Made by a program: the position numbers and the translations under genes. Below, piece by piece: positions 1 through 7,612 of a stretch of 64,000 nt of DNA (its first letter is position 1; each line of letters begins with the position of its first letter). The stretch is from the NCBI GenBank assembly GCA_964478125.1, contig CAYZGR010000003.1, forward strand, positions 39,255-103,254. Reading direction: 5' to 3'. Source of the stretch: FW021-bin31 sp964478125. GTDB taxonomy: Bacteria; Bacteroidota; Bacteroidia; Chitinophagales; Chitinophagaceae. A model generated the notes under the pieces. It made no database searches and was not told the DNA's origin. It saw nothing but the letters and a program-made list of their open reading frames with translations.

Positions 1-2
1 AA

Positions 3-386
3 GATAAAATGCATTTTAAAATATTTGCCCATTTACATCCTACCCGAAAGTTCCCTGATTATGCATTGTTGATTTTCGGAGGACTTGCCATTGTCTTTTG
101 CCTGATCTTTAGAAGGCCGTCGGTGGTTTTTGGCTTTATTGTAGTGACCCGCATTTTTATACAGTTCATTCCTCAGGCTATTGGCGTAATCGGATTGAGA
201 ATAAAAAAACGCACGAATGAACTTAAATTTAAAATGCCGTGGTACCCGGTAATACCGGTCTTTTCTATCCTCATCTGGACTTTTGTCTTTATCACATCAG
301 GATATGTTTATTTTACTTCCGGGATTATTATTATACTTATAGGACTCCTATTGTATTACCTGTTTTTCAGAAAGAAGGGCTCTTAA
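3..386 (+). CDS. Amino-acid permease (APC superfamily), C-terminal part
   Basis: The reading frame is open from the first bases of the window, so the gene starts upstream and only the last ~128 codons are seen. Visible are a short FPDYALL stretch, hydrophobic segments at about residues 18-32 and 36-60, a basic loop (RIKKRTNELKFKMPWYP), and two closing hydrophobic segments ending in FFRKKGS. The PWYP-hydrophobic pattern after a basic loop is typical of the last helices of APC-family permeases that import or exchange amino acids across the inner membrane. The family assignment rests on this tail alone. Substrate cannot be told. An ATG at position 9 lies in frame but is unlikely to be a true start because the family needs about 12 helices. 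Confidence 0.7.
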   Translation, partial: DKMHFKIFAHLHPTRKFPDYALLIFGGLAIVFCLIFRRPSVVFGFIVVTRIFIQFIPQAIGVIGLRIKKRTNELKFKMPWYPVIPVFSILIWTFVFITSGYVYFTSGIIIILIGLLLYYLFFRKKGS

Positions 387-436
387 ATAATTTTGATTTA
401 CTTTTGCGCCCTGTCTATTAATTCCAAAATATTGTT

Positions 437-832
437 ATGCAACCAATGGAGATCAGATCATGCCTTTATGTGAAAGCGGTAAAGGGAAAGGGAAATGGTG
501 TTTTTACTAAAGAGCCTATTCCGAAAGGAACGATTATTGAAGTATCGCCTGTTATTGTTTTATCTAAGAAAGAATCTGATATAGTGGATGATACCATACT
601 TCGTGACTATACCTTCTTATGGGGAGAAAGACAGGTAAAAGGATGTATAGCTTTAGGATATTGTTCTATTTACAATCATTCTTATAAACCCAATTGTGAG
701 AATGAGATGGATTTTGAGGCGGAGACCATGAAGGTGGAGACGCTTCGTGATATTAAGGCGGGAGAGGAGCTATGCATAAATTATAATGGCGAGCTGGACG
801 ACGAAGAGCCCTTGTGGTTCAAGGTAAGATAA
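437..832 (+). CDS. SET-domain protein (putative protein-lysine methyltransferase)
   Basis: This 131-residue protein is essentially one SET domain. It shows the family's order of motifs: GKGNGVFTKEPIPKGTIIE near the N-terminus, the cofactor-binding/knot motif YNHSYKPNCE at about residues 78-87, and GEELCINYNGE near the end. SET enzymes transfer methyl groups from S-adenosylmethionine to lysines, and small bacterial versions of unknown target are common in Bacteroidota. Start: ATG at 437; an in-frame ATG at 449 (MEIRS) is an alternative. It is followed after 5 bases by the phosphoesterase gene, so the two are probably co-transcribed. The protein substrate is unknown. Confidence 0.85.
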   Translation: MQPMEIRSCLYVKAVKGKGNGVFTKEPIPKGTIIEVSPVIVLSKKESDIVDDTILRDYTFLWGERQVKGCIALGYCSIYNHSYKPNCENEMDFEAETMKVETLRDIKAGEELCINYNGELDDEEPLWFKVR

Positions 833-837
833 CGGTT

Positions 838-1332
838 ATGCGTCGTATAGGTTTGCTTTCGGATACGCATGGCTATTTACATCCTGAGGTGATGAGACAT
901 TTTGCTCGGGTAGACGAAATATGGCATGCCGGGGATATCGGCAGTCTGGAGTTGATCAGGACCTTAGAGAAATTTAAGCCTGTCCGCGCTGTATATGGTA
1001 ATGTGGATGGACGGGAAATTTATACGGCCTATCCCGAAGATCAGCATTTTAAATGCGAGGAAGTAGATGTATGGATGACACATATCGGCGGTTATCCGGG
1101 GAAATACAGTCAGCGGGTAAAACCGCTTATTAAAGCACACCCTCCTCAACTTTTTATTTCCGGTCATTCCCACATTTTGAAAGTTATGCCGGATACTCAA
1201 TTAAACTTATTGCATATCAATCCCGGGGCTTGTGGCAGGCAGGGTTGGCATAAGGTAAAAACTGTGGTCCGTTTTTGTCTGGATAAAGGCAAGATAAAAG
1301 ATCTGGAAGTAATCGAACTTGGAAAGAAATAG
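838..1332 (+). CDS. YfcE/MJ0936-type metallophosphoesterase
   Basis: The protein (164 residues from the ATG at 838) carries the calcineurin-like metal-binding motifs in order: LLSDTHG at residues 5-11, HAGDIGS, a GNVD motif (YGNVDGRE), THIGG, and GHSHI near residue 119, followed by INPGACGRQ. These residues bind two metal ions in phosphodiesterases of the YfcE family, which hydrolyse small phosphodiesters. The reading frame can be extended to a GTG at 814, but that start lies inside the preceding SET gene and adds residues unlike the family, so 838 is preferred. The natural substrate is not known. Confidence 0.88.
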   Translation: MRRIGLLSDTHGYLHPEVMRHFARVDEIWHAGDIGSLELIRTLEKFKPVRAVYGNVDGREIYTAYPEDQHFKCEEVDVWMTHIGGYPGKYSQRVKPLIKAHPPQLFISGHSHILKVMPDTQLNLLHINPGACGRQGWHKVKTVVRFCLDKGKIKDLEVIELGKK

Positions 1333-1351
1333 CGGTTTCCGGGGTTTGCAT

Positions 1352-1825
1352 CTATTCTATTTCAATCTTAAATTGACTGGTTCCTGTAAGCCCTTCCCGG
1401 GTAATGACCACGGGAGATAATATTATATCAGATCGTGTTGTATCTGAAAGAATGGGGAGGTTACAGTTTATAAAGGTAGTATCGCATTTTTGTGTTGTTG
1501 AATAGTAGGTGGATTTATATGGGGTGCTCCATATCTTTTGCCTCTCTTTTCCTAATTCCGAAGCCCATAGTTCAATCCGGTCTATGCTGTCCTTAGAAAA
1601 ATATTTTAATTCGAAAATTACTTTCTGCCCGGGAGAAAATGTGGTATCAGAAAATCGTTTATGGGTAAGCGTGTCATAGTATTCCTCGTTTAAAATAAGA
1701 GGATAGTAATAAATTCCGGAACCCAACTTGTCTTCATCAATAAAATCTCCTTTTTTTTGGCATCCCCATCCTAAAGCAAGCATTCCTGTAAAAAAGATGA
1801 TCCCTATCGACCTCATTTTCTTCAT
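1352..1825 (-). CDS. Hypothetical lipoprotein
   Basis: 157 residues. The N-terminus is a lipoprotein signal: basic start (MKKMRS), hydrophobic stretch, and lipobox-like LGWGC with the acylated Cys at about residue 22. The rest is rich in Tyr, Thr, Ser and Asp and reads like a beta-sandwich surface protein. No enzymatic motif was recognised. It faces left and ends 19 bases from the end of the convergent phosphoesterase gene. Function unknown. It somewhat resembles the small lipoprotein at 17472 in being a short Thr/Ser-rich beta protein with repeated DT/SDT pieces, which may be only composition. Confidence 0.7.
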   Translation of the reverse strand: MKKMRSIGIIFFTGMLALGWGCQKKGDFIDEDKLGSGIYYYPLILNEEYYDTLTHKRFSDTTFSPGQKVIFELKYFSKDSIDRIELWASELGKERQKIWSTPYKSTYYSTTQKCDTTFINCNLPILSDTTRSDIILSPVVITREGLTGTSQFKIEIE

Positions 1826-1891
1826 GTGTGCAAGATACGTTGGAAAGCTGGAAATCCCTCATTCCTCAATTTTTCTTCCTCCATCTTTTGC

Positions 1892-3124
1892 CTAATGAAA
1901 GAAAATATAAGAAATAAAGATAGCCGCTACTATTCCGGCAAATTCGGACAACAGGGCACAGGGCAGGGCGTGGCGTGTCCTTTTAATATTGATAGCGCCG
2001 AAATAAACGGCAAGTACGTAAAAGGTCGTCTCGGTAGAGCCTTGCATAACACAGGCTACCCTGCCGGGAAAAGAATCGGCGCCAAAAGTATGCATGATCT
2101 CCACCATCAATCCCCGGGCCCCGCTACCGCTCAGCGGCTTCATCAATGCAACAGGCAAAGCTTTTACAAAGTCCGTATTGATCCCCAATGTATGAAAGCC
2201 GGCAGCCAGGCCGTCCACCATATATTCCATACAACCGGAGGCCCGGAAAACACCCACGGCAACTAAAATGGCCACCAGGTAAGGAATGATCGTAATAGCG
2301 ATCTTAAAACCCTCCTTGGCTCCGTCAATAAAGGCATCGTAGATATTGACCTTATTTTTAAAAGCCAACAAAAAGAAAGCAATGATGATCCCGAAGATGA
2401 TCACATTACCAGCCACTGAGGAAATAACCCCGATCTGTTGTTGAGTCAGGGTACTAAAATAAAACAGCAAGGCGCCAATAGCAATGGTAATACTGCCTAC
2501 ATAGATAAGTACTATCTTGTTCAATAGATTGATCCTTTGATAAATGGCTACAGAGATCAGAGCGGTTATTGTGGAAAAAAAAGTGGCCAGAATGATGGGT
2601 AAAAACACATCGGAAGGGTTGGCGGCTCCTTCCTGCGATCGATAAGCCATGATACTTACCGGGATGAGGGTCAGGCTGGAAGCATTAAGCACCGTAAACA
2701 TGATCTGTGCATTACTCGCCGTATCTTTGGAGCTGTTCAGCTCCTGTAATTCTTTCATGGCCTTCAGTCCCAGCGGGGTTGCGGCATTATCCAGTCCCAG
2801 CATATTGGCAGAATAATTCATGAGGATAGATCCATAGACCGGGTGGTTTTTGGGTATTTCGGGGAAAAGCTTGTTAAAAAAAGGGCCTACGATTTTTGAA
2901 AATGCATGGATCACCCCTCCGCGCTCTCCCACCTTCATGATACCCAGCCATAAGGCCATGATACCAATAAGTCCGAGGGAAATTTCCGCCGCCGTCTTGG
3001 CATAATCAAAAGTGCTGTTGACAATGTCCTGGAATATATGAACATCTCCCAGAAAAATAAGCTTATATAAAGCCACTAAAAAAGAGATGATGAAAAAGAG
3101 AAAGAAAACAATGTTCAGAGCCAT
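1892..3124 (-). CDS. Nucleoside-recognition (Gate) membrane protein, SpmA/SpmB fusion type
   Basis: A 410-residue polytopic membrane protein with about ten hydrophobic segments and two Gate-domain halves. The first half has GLIGIMALWLGIMKVGE followed by LDNAATPLGLKAM, matching SpmA. The second half has MKPLSGSGARGLMVE followed by GSTETTFYVLAVYFG, matching SpmB. In Firmicutes these are two sporulation proteins; in Bacteroidota they are commonly one fused gene in non-sporulating cells, so the name is historic. The actual substrate is unknown; related Gate proteins include nucleoside transporters. Start is the ATG at 3124. It is divergent from pgi with 182 bases between them. Confidence 0.85.
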   Translation of the reverse strand: MALNIVFFLFFIISFLVALYKLIFLGDVHIFQDIVNSTFDYAKTAAEISLGLIGIMALWLGIMKVGERGGVIHAFSKIVGPFFNKLFPEIPKNHPVYGSILMNYSANMLGLDNAATPLGLKAMKELQELNSSKDTASNAQIMFTVLNASSLTLIPVSIMAYRSQEGAANPSDVFLPIILATFFSTITALISVAIYQRINLLNKIVLIYVGSITIAIGALLFYFSTLTQQQIGVISSVAGNVIIFGIIIAFFLLAFKNKVNIYDAFIDGAKEGFKIAITIIPYLVAILVAVGVFRASGCMEYMVDGLAAGFHTLGINTDFVKALPVALMKPLSGSGARGLMVEIMHTFGADSFPGRVACVMQGSTETTFYVLAVYFGAINIKRTRHALPCALLSEFAGIVAAIFISYIFFH

Positions 3125-3306
3125 AATATTGATTCAGGTCAGCATACTTCGGTGAAACAATTTTCAGGATTCCCGATATGACGGATTGTGGTTCAAAGTA
3201 CAAAAAAAATTTTATCGCGCAACCTGAAAGGTCAAAAGATCATTTGGAAATATAATTTTAGTTTTAACCGTTACCTTCTTAATTTAGCCTTTCCAAAACA
3301 TATATT

Positions 3307-4968
3307 ATGATACCAAAACAAAATCCGGAAGAAACCCCGGCCTGGAAACAATTAATCGAACACGCCGACTGGATGAGCGGCGCCCATATCCGAAAACTGT
3401 TTGATCAGGATGCAGGGCGATTTAATAAGTATTCTCTCCAATTTGAAGATATATTGTTTGATTATTCTAAGAACATCATTACCGATGAGACCATGGAACT
3501 TCTCCGGGAACTGGCAAAAGATTGCCGGGTGAAGGATGCCATAGAAGCCATGTTTTCCGGCGAGCATATTAATGAAACGGAAGATCGGGCGGTATTGCAC
3601 GTGGCGCTCCGAAATGTAGATAACGAACCGATCCGCGACGAGGGTAAGGATGTCATGCCGGAGGTGAATGCCGTATTGGATAAAATGAAACATTTTTCAG
3701 AAAAGATCCATAGCGGAGAATGGAAAGGGTTTTCAGGAAAGAAAATAAAATATGTGGTAAATATCGGAATAGGAGGATCTGATCTGGGGCCCGTTATGGT
3801 TACGGAAGCTTTAAAGCCCTATTGGAAGGAGGGTATTCAGCCTTATTTTGTTTCCAATGTAGATGGAACCCAGATCGTGGAAACCCTCAAAAAAGTAAAT
3901 CCCGAAGAAACCCTCTTCCTGATTGCTTCGAAAACCTTTACCACACAGGAAACCATGACAAATGCACATACCGCAAGAGACTGGTTTTTAAAAGCTGCGG
4001 GAGACGAGACCTATGTAAAGAAACATTTTGTAGCGCTGAGCACTAACAGAGAAGCGGTAGAAGCATTTGGAATTGATCCCGAAAACATGTTTGAATTCTG
4101 GGATTGGGTTGGCGGTCGCTATTCTTTATGGTCCGCCATCGGGCTGAGTATTGTGTTATCGGTAGGTTATGAACACTTTCATGAACTCTTATCCGGCGCA
4201 CATGCAGTAGACCAACATTTCAAAAACACGGAATTTGAAAAAAATATTCCCGTGATCATGGCGTTGATCGGTATCTGGTATCGTAACTTTTTTGGTGCAC
4301 AGACGGAGGCTATATTACCTTATGACCAATATCTTCACCGTTTTGCAGCATACTTCCAGCAAGGAAATATGGAAAGCAACGGTAAACATGTAGACCGGGA
4401 AGGGCAGACTGTGGATTATCAAACGGGCCCCGTGGTTTGGGGGGAGCCCGGTACCAATGGGCAGCATGCTTTTTACCAACTCATCCACCAGGGAACGCTC
4501 CTGATCCCCTGTGATTTTATAGTCCCTGCCATAAGCCATAATCCGGTTGGAGATCATCATTTGAAACTGATCTCTAACTTTTTTGCTCAAACAGAAGCGC
4601 TCATGAATGGAAAAACAGAAGAGGAAGTAAGAAAAGAATTAAAGGACAGCGGATTGGAGGAAGATGCTTTGGAGAAGTTGGTTCCTTATAAAACATTTAC
4701 AGGCAATAAGCCCACCAACTCGTTCCTCCTGAAAGAAATAACACCTTACGCGTTGGGAAGCCTGATCGCTTTATATGAACATAAAATATTTGTGCAAGGA
4801 ATTATCTGGAATATTTTCAGCTTCGACCAGTGGGGAGTGGAGCTCGGAAAACAACTGGCCAAAAATATTTTGCCGGAACTGGAAAATGAGGATACCGTTT
4901 CCTCTCATGACACTTCTACCAACGGGTTGATCAATGCTTACAAGCGCATGCGAAAGAACAAGATCTAA
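3307..4968 (+). CDS. pgi: Glucose-6-phosphate isomerase
   Basis: Interconverts glucose 6-phosphate and fructose 6-phosphate in the cytoplasm. The 553-residue length matches the long (E. coli-like) form. Visible signatures: VNIGIGGSDLGPVMVTEAL at the sugar-phosphate site, ASKTFTTQETMTNA, the family signature GGRYSLWSAIGL, GNMESNGKHVDREG with the active-site Glu, and the C-terminal YEHKIFVQGIIWNIFSFDQWGVELGK with the active-site Lys in GVELGK. Monocistronic by appearance: a long hairpin terminator follows 22 bases after the stop. The upstream gap of 182 bases holds its promoter, but no clear consensus box was identified. Confidence 0.97.
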   Translation: MIPKQNPEETPAWKQLIEHADWMSGAHIRKLFDQDAGRFNKYSLQFEDILFDYSKNIITDETMELLRELAKDCRVKDAIEAMFSGEHINETEDRAVLHVALRNVDNEPIRDEGKDVMPEVNAVLDKMKHFSEKIHSGEWKGFSGKKIKYVVNIGIGGSDLGPVMVTEALKPYWKEGIQPYFVSNVDGTQIVETLKKVNPEETLFLIASKTFTTQETMTNAHTARDWFLKAAGDETYVKKHFVALSTNREAVEAFGIDPENMFEFWDWVGGRYSLWSAIGLSIVLSVGYEHFHELLSGAHAVDQHFKNTEFEKNIPVIMALIGIWYRNFFGAQTEAILPYDQYLHRFAAYFQQGNMESNGKHVDREGQTVDYQTGPVVWGEPGTNGQHAFYQLIHQGTLLIPCDFIVPAISHNPVGDHHLKLISNFFAQTEALMNGKTEEEVRKELKDSGLEEDALEKLVPYKTFTGNKPTNSFLLKEITPYALGSLIALYEHKIFVQGIIWNIFSFDQWGVELGKQLAKNILPELENEDTVSSHDTSTNGLINAYKRMRKNKI

Positions 4969-4990
4969 GATCCACAGGAGAGATGAACTA

Positions 4991-5033
4991 AAAAAAGGGT
5001 ATTTGTAATAGCGTATTACGAATACCCTTTTTT
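4991..5033 (+). terminator. Rho-independent terminator after pgi (works in both directions)
   Basis: A nearly perfect long stem: AAAAAAGGGTATT at 4991-5003 pairs with AATACCCTTTTTT at 5021-5033, and an inner GTAATA (5005-5010) pairs with TATTAC (5014-5019) around a GCG loop. The flanking A- and T-runs mean that it can end pgi on the plus strand and the convergent OsmC gene on the minus strand. Confidence 0.93.
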
Positions 5034-5056
5034 AAAACGAGGAGAAGTATCCTGGC

Positions 5057-5476
5057 TCAAGACAGTAAACGGGCATCCAGCGTGATCTCAAAACTCAGCG
5101 CTTTGCTGACCGGACAGTTTTCTTTTGCAGTGTGCGCACATTCCATGAATTTGTCTTTTGTAATTTCAGGTACTTTGGCACGGAGGGTCAGATGAGAGCC
5201 GGTCAGTTCCAGTTTTCCGGCATCCATGGAGACTTCTGAAGTAGCCTCCAGAGAATCAGGAGTATAGCCTTCCTTACCTAAGATAAGACTGAGCGCCATT
5301 ACAAAACATCCGGCATGAGCTGCTGCCAACAACTCATCGGGATTCGTTCCCGCCCCATCTTCAAAACGGGTCTTATAAGAATACGGACTTCCATTCAGGA
5401 CTTTACTATCGCTGGTAATTTTACCCTTTCCCTCCTTGAGGGAGCCGTTCCATACGGCTGTTGCTTTTTGTTTCAT
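5057..5476 (-). CDS. OsmC-family peroxiredoxin
   Basis: 139 residues matching the OsmC subgroup of OsmC/Ohr thiol peroxidases, which reduce organic hydroperoxides. Key pieces are TNPDELLAAAHAGCFVMALS with the peroxidatic Cys in the middle, SLEATSEVSMD, and AKENCPVSKAL with the second Cys near the C-terminus. Both catalytic cysteines are present, so activity is expected. Faces left, convergent with pgi and sharing its bidirectional terminator. Its 5' side is the 196-base region upstream of the ilv leader. Confidence 0.92.
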   Translation of the reverse strand: MKQKATAVWNGSLKEGKGKITSDSKVLNGSPYSYKTRFEDGAGTNPDELLAAAHAGCFVMALSLILGKEGYTPDSLEATSEVSMDAGKLELTGSHLTLRAKVPEITKDKFMECAHTAKENCPVSKALSFEITLDARLLS

Positions 5477-5614
5477 GATAACCGGATTTATTTTTAGTAA
5501 AATTACACAATCCCTATTTGAACGCCTAATATAATGGAGGAGCGTGTCTTTTATTTCAATAGATTTAAAGATCTTATCATTTTCATTCTAACTTTCCAAA
5601 AAATAAAAGTTTTC

Positions 5615-5646
5615 TTGTTTTTTATTTAAAAGAAGTCTTATCTTTG
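5615..5646 (+). promoter_or_regulatory. Promoter of the ilv operon
   Basis: TTG at 5615-5617 and TATCTTTG at 5639-5646 match the Bacteroidota primary-sigma consensus (-33 TTG, -7 TAnnTTTG) with 21 bases between. Transcription should begin near 5653, about 20 bases before the leader-peptide ATG. The assignment rests on the consensus match and its position just upstream of the leader peptide. Confidence 0.8.
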
Positions 5647-5672
5647 CATTGCCTCAAAACAAACATTTATCC

Positions 5673-5783
5673 ATGCGTAGAAAAAGTATAATAATACGGC
5701 ATAGGAACAGATTTCATTATTTGGCCCAAAGCAGATTGGTGTTACAGGTAGTGATTCTGATTGCTGTCATTGTTATTATATGA
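5673..5783 (+). CDS. ilv operon leader peptide (attenuation)
   Basis: A 36-codon open frame from ATG 5673 to TGA 5781-5783. It begins with a basic, hydrophilic part (MRRKSIII RHRNRF) and ends with LVLQVVILIAVIVII, where 13 of 15 codons specify Leu, Val or Ile immediately before the stop. This is the hallmark of leader peptides that sense branched-chain aminoacyl-tRNA supply, as in E. coli ilvL. It sits between a strong promoter and a terminator, directly upstream of ilvD. There is no family match to expect because such peptides conserve composition rather than sequence. The peptide product itself probably has no function. Confidence 0.88.
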   Translation: MRRKSIIIRHRNRFHYLAQSRLVLQVVILIAVIVII

Positions 5784-5784
5784 C

Positions 5785-5849
5785 GCATGGAGGAATGCTA
5801 TTAGAATTAAAAGGAAACACGGGACAAAAAATTCGAATCGCCTTCCTCC
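5785..5849 (+). promoter_or_regulatory. Antiterminator pairing of the ilv attenuator
   Basis: GGAGGAA at 5789-5795, starting 5 bases after the leader stop codon, is the exact complement of TTCCTCC at 5843-5849, which is part of the 5' arm of the terminator. The two pairings are mutually exclusive. A ribosome stalled on Ile/Val/Leu codons would leave GGAGGAA free to form the antiterminator; a ribosome reaching the stop codon would cover it and allow termination. GGAGGA also lies in the loop of a small GCAT/ATGC hairpin (5785-5798). Confidence 0.75.
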
Positions 5850-5880
5850 CCATTATCGGAGGGAACGGCGATTTTTTATT
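5836..5880 (+). terminator. ilv attenuator terminator
   Basis: AATCGCC (5836-5842) pairs with GGCGATT (5867-5873), TTCC (5843-5846) with GGAA (5862-5865), and TCC (5847-5849) with GGA (5858-5860), with single-base bulges at 5861 and 5866. The stem ends directly in TTTTTT (5872-5877). It lies 60 bases before the ilvD start and so can only act as a conditional terminator of the operon. Confidence 0.87.
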
Positions 5881-5932
5881 TTAATGAAATAGGATGCTGA
5901 TATAAATTTAGCGGCGTCAGACAACTCAAAAA

Positions 5933-7612
5933 ATGGAACTAAACAAATATAGTAAACACCTCACTCAGGATTTGACACAGCCGGCGTCTCAGGCGCAGTT
6001 GCATGCACTAGGCTTGACCGATGCCGACTTGAAAAAGGCGCAAGTCGGAATTGCAAGTATGGGATTTGATGGAAACCCTTGCAACATGCATTTGAATGAT
6101 TTGGCCAAAGTGGTCAAAAAAGGCGTCTGGGATAATAATTTAGTGGGTTTGATATTTAATACCATAGGCGTGAGTGATGGAATGAGTAACGGTTTACCCG
6201 GAATGCGGTATTCTCTGGTGTCCAGAGATGTGATTGCCGACTCTATTGAGACCATTTGCGGCGCCCAATACTATGATGGGTTAATTACGGTTCCGGGTTG
6301 CGACAAAAATATGCCGGGTTCTTTAATGGCGATGGCGAGATTAAACAGACCTTCTTTAATGATATATGGAGGCTCTATTGCCCCCGGAAAGTACAAAGGA
6401 AAGGACTTGAATATCATTTCCGCCTTTGAGGCGTTAGGTCAGAGAATTGCCGGAAACATCAGTGAAGAAGATTTTAGGGGAGTGGTTCATCACGCTTGTC
6501 CGGGACCCGGAGCGTGTGGGGGTATGTACACGGCTAACTCTATGGCTTCGGCTATTGAAGCCTTGGGCATGTCTTTGCCTTATAGCTCCTCCAGTCCTGC
6601 GGTGAGTGAAGAAAAAAAGAAAGAATGTCTTGAGGCCGGGAAAGCCATCAAAAAACTTCTTGAATTGGATTTGAAACCGTTGGATATCATGACTAAAAAG
6701 GCTTTTGAAAATGCGGTTACTTTAGTCATTACCCTGGGAGGTTCGACCAATGCAGTGTTGCATTTGGTGGCTATGGCGCGTACGGCAGGCGTAGATTTGA
6801 CTCCCGATGATTTTCAACGGATTGGTGATAAAACGCCGCTCTTGGCAGACATGAAGCCCAGCGGCCGTTATTTAATGGAGGATCTGCACCATATTGGTGG
6901 AATTCCCTCCGTCATGAAGTTTTTAATAAAGGAAGACTTCCTGGACGGAAACTGTATATCCGTCACGGGAAAGACCATTGGTGAGAATGTAGAGAGTGCC
7001 AAAGATCTGGATTTCGAAAGCCAGAAAATTATTTCCCCGCTTACCCATCCGATAAAATCGACCAGTCACCTGCAAATATTAAAGGGAAATCTGGCCCCCG
7101 GGGGAAGCGTATCCAAAATTACGGGTAAGGAAGGAGAGCGATTTGCCGGTCCGGCAAGAGTCTTTGAAGGCGAAGCCCATCTGATCGAGGGCATCGAGAA
7201 CAAAAGAGTGAAAGCCGGAGATGTGGTGGTCATTCGCGGAGTAGGTCCTAAAGGCGCCCCGGGAATGCCGGAAATGTTGAAACCTACCTCTGCTATTTTT
7301 GGCGCGGGATTGGGAAGCAGTGTCGCCCTGATCACGGATGGCCGTTTCTCCGGAGGAACGCATGGATTTGTGGTCGGACATATCGTTCCGGAAGCCTATG
7401 AAGGAGGAGCCATCGGTCTCGTGCAAGATGATGATATTATTGAGATAGATGCTACAAAGAACAGTATTACGCTTAAGATAAGCGATGCGGAATTGCAAAA
7501 AAGAAAAGCAGCATGGAAACAACCTGCTTTGAAAGTGAAAAAGGGAATCTTATTTAAATATGCAAAATGTGTAAAAAATGCAACAGAAGGATGCGTTACT
7601 GACGAAGAATGA
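5933..7612 (+). CDS. ilvD: Dihydroxy-acid dehydratase
   Basis: Dehydrates 2,3-dihydroxy-isovalerate and 2,3-dihydroxy-3-methylvalerate to the 2-keto acids, the third common step of valine and isoleucine synthesis. The 559-residue protein has the Fe-S ligand motifs PGCDKNMPGS and ACPGPGACGGMYTANSMASAIEALGMSLP, GGSTNAVLH, and the C-terminal RGVGPKGAPGMPEML and ALITDGRFSGGTHGFVVGH signatures, all in normal order. It is the first structural gene after the attenuator. Its 3' end overlaps the proposed ilvB start by 35 bases, which suggests translational coupling. Confidence 0.97.
   Translation: MELNKYSKHLTQDLTQPASQAQLHALGLTDADLKKAQVGIASMGFDGNPCNMHLNDLAKVVKKGVWDNNLVGLIFNTIGVSDGMSNGLPGMRYSLVSRDVIADSIETICGAQYYDGLITVPGCDKNMPGSLMAMARLNRPSLMIYGGSIAPGKYKGKDLNIISAFEALGQRIAGNISEEDFRGVVHHACPGPGACGGMYTANSMASAIEALGMSLPYSSSSPAVSEEKKKECLEAGKAIKKLLELDLKPLDIMTKKAFENAVTLVITLGGSTNAVLHLVAMARTAGVDLTPDDFQRIGDKTPLLADMKPSGRYLMEDLHHIGGIPSVMKFLIKEDFLDGNCISVTGKTIGENVESAKDLDFESQKIISPLTHPIKSTSHLQILKGNLAPGGSVSKITGKEGERFAGPARVFEGEAHLIEGIENKRVKAGDVVVIRGVGPKGAPGMPEMLKPTSAIFGAGLGSSVALITDGRFSGGTHGFVVGHIVPEAYEGGAIGLVQDDDIIEIDATKNSITLKISDAELQKRKAAWKQPALKVKKGILFKYAKCVKNATEGCVTDEE

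Noticed and set aside
1826..2266. Plus-strand open frame of 146 codons with a Gly/His-rich product
   Set aside because: It lies entirely antisense to the SpmA/SpmB-type gene, and the product has the composition expected of a shadow frame, with no recognisable motif.
7079..7522. Minus-strand frames under ilvD and ilvB (also 8313-8843)
   Set aside because: The plus strand there encodes well-conserved enzymes; the antisense products have no motifs.
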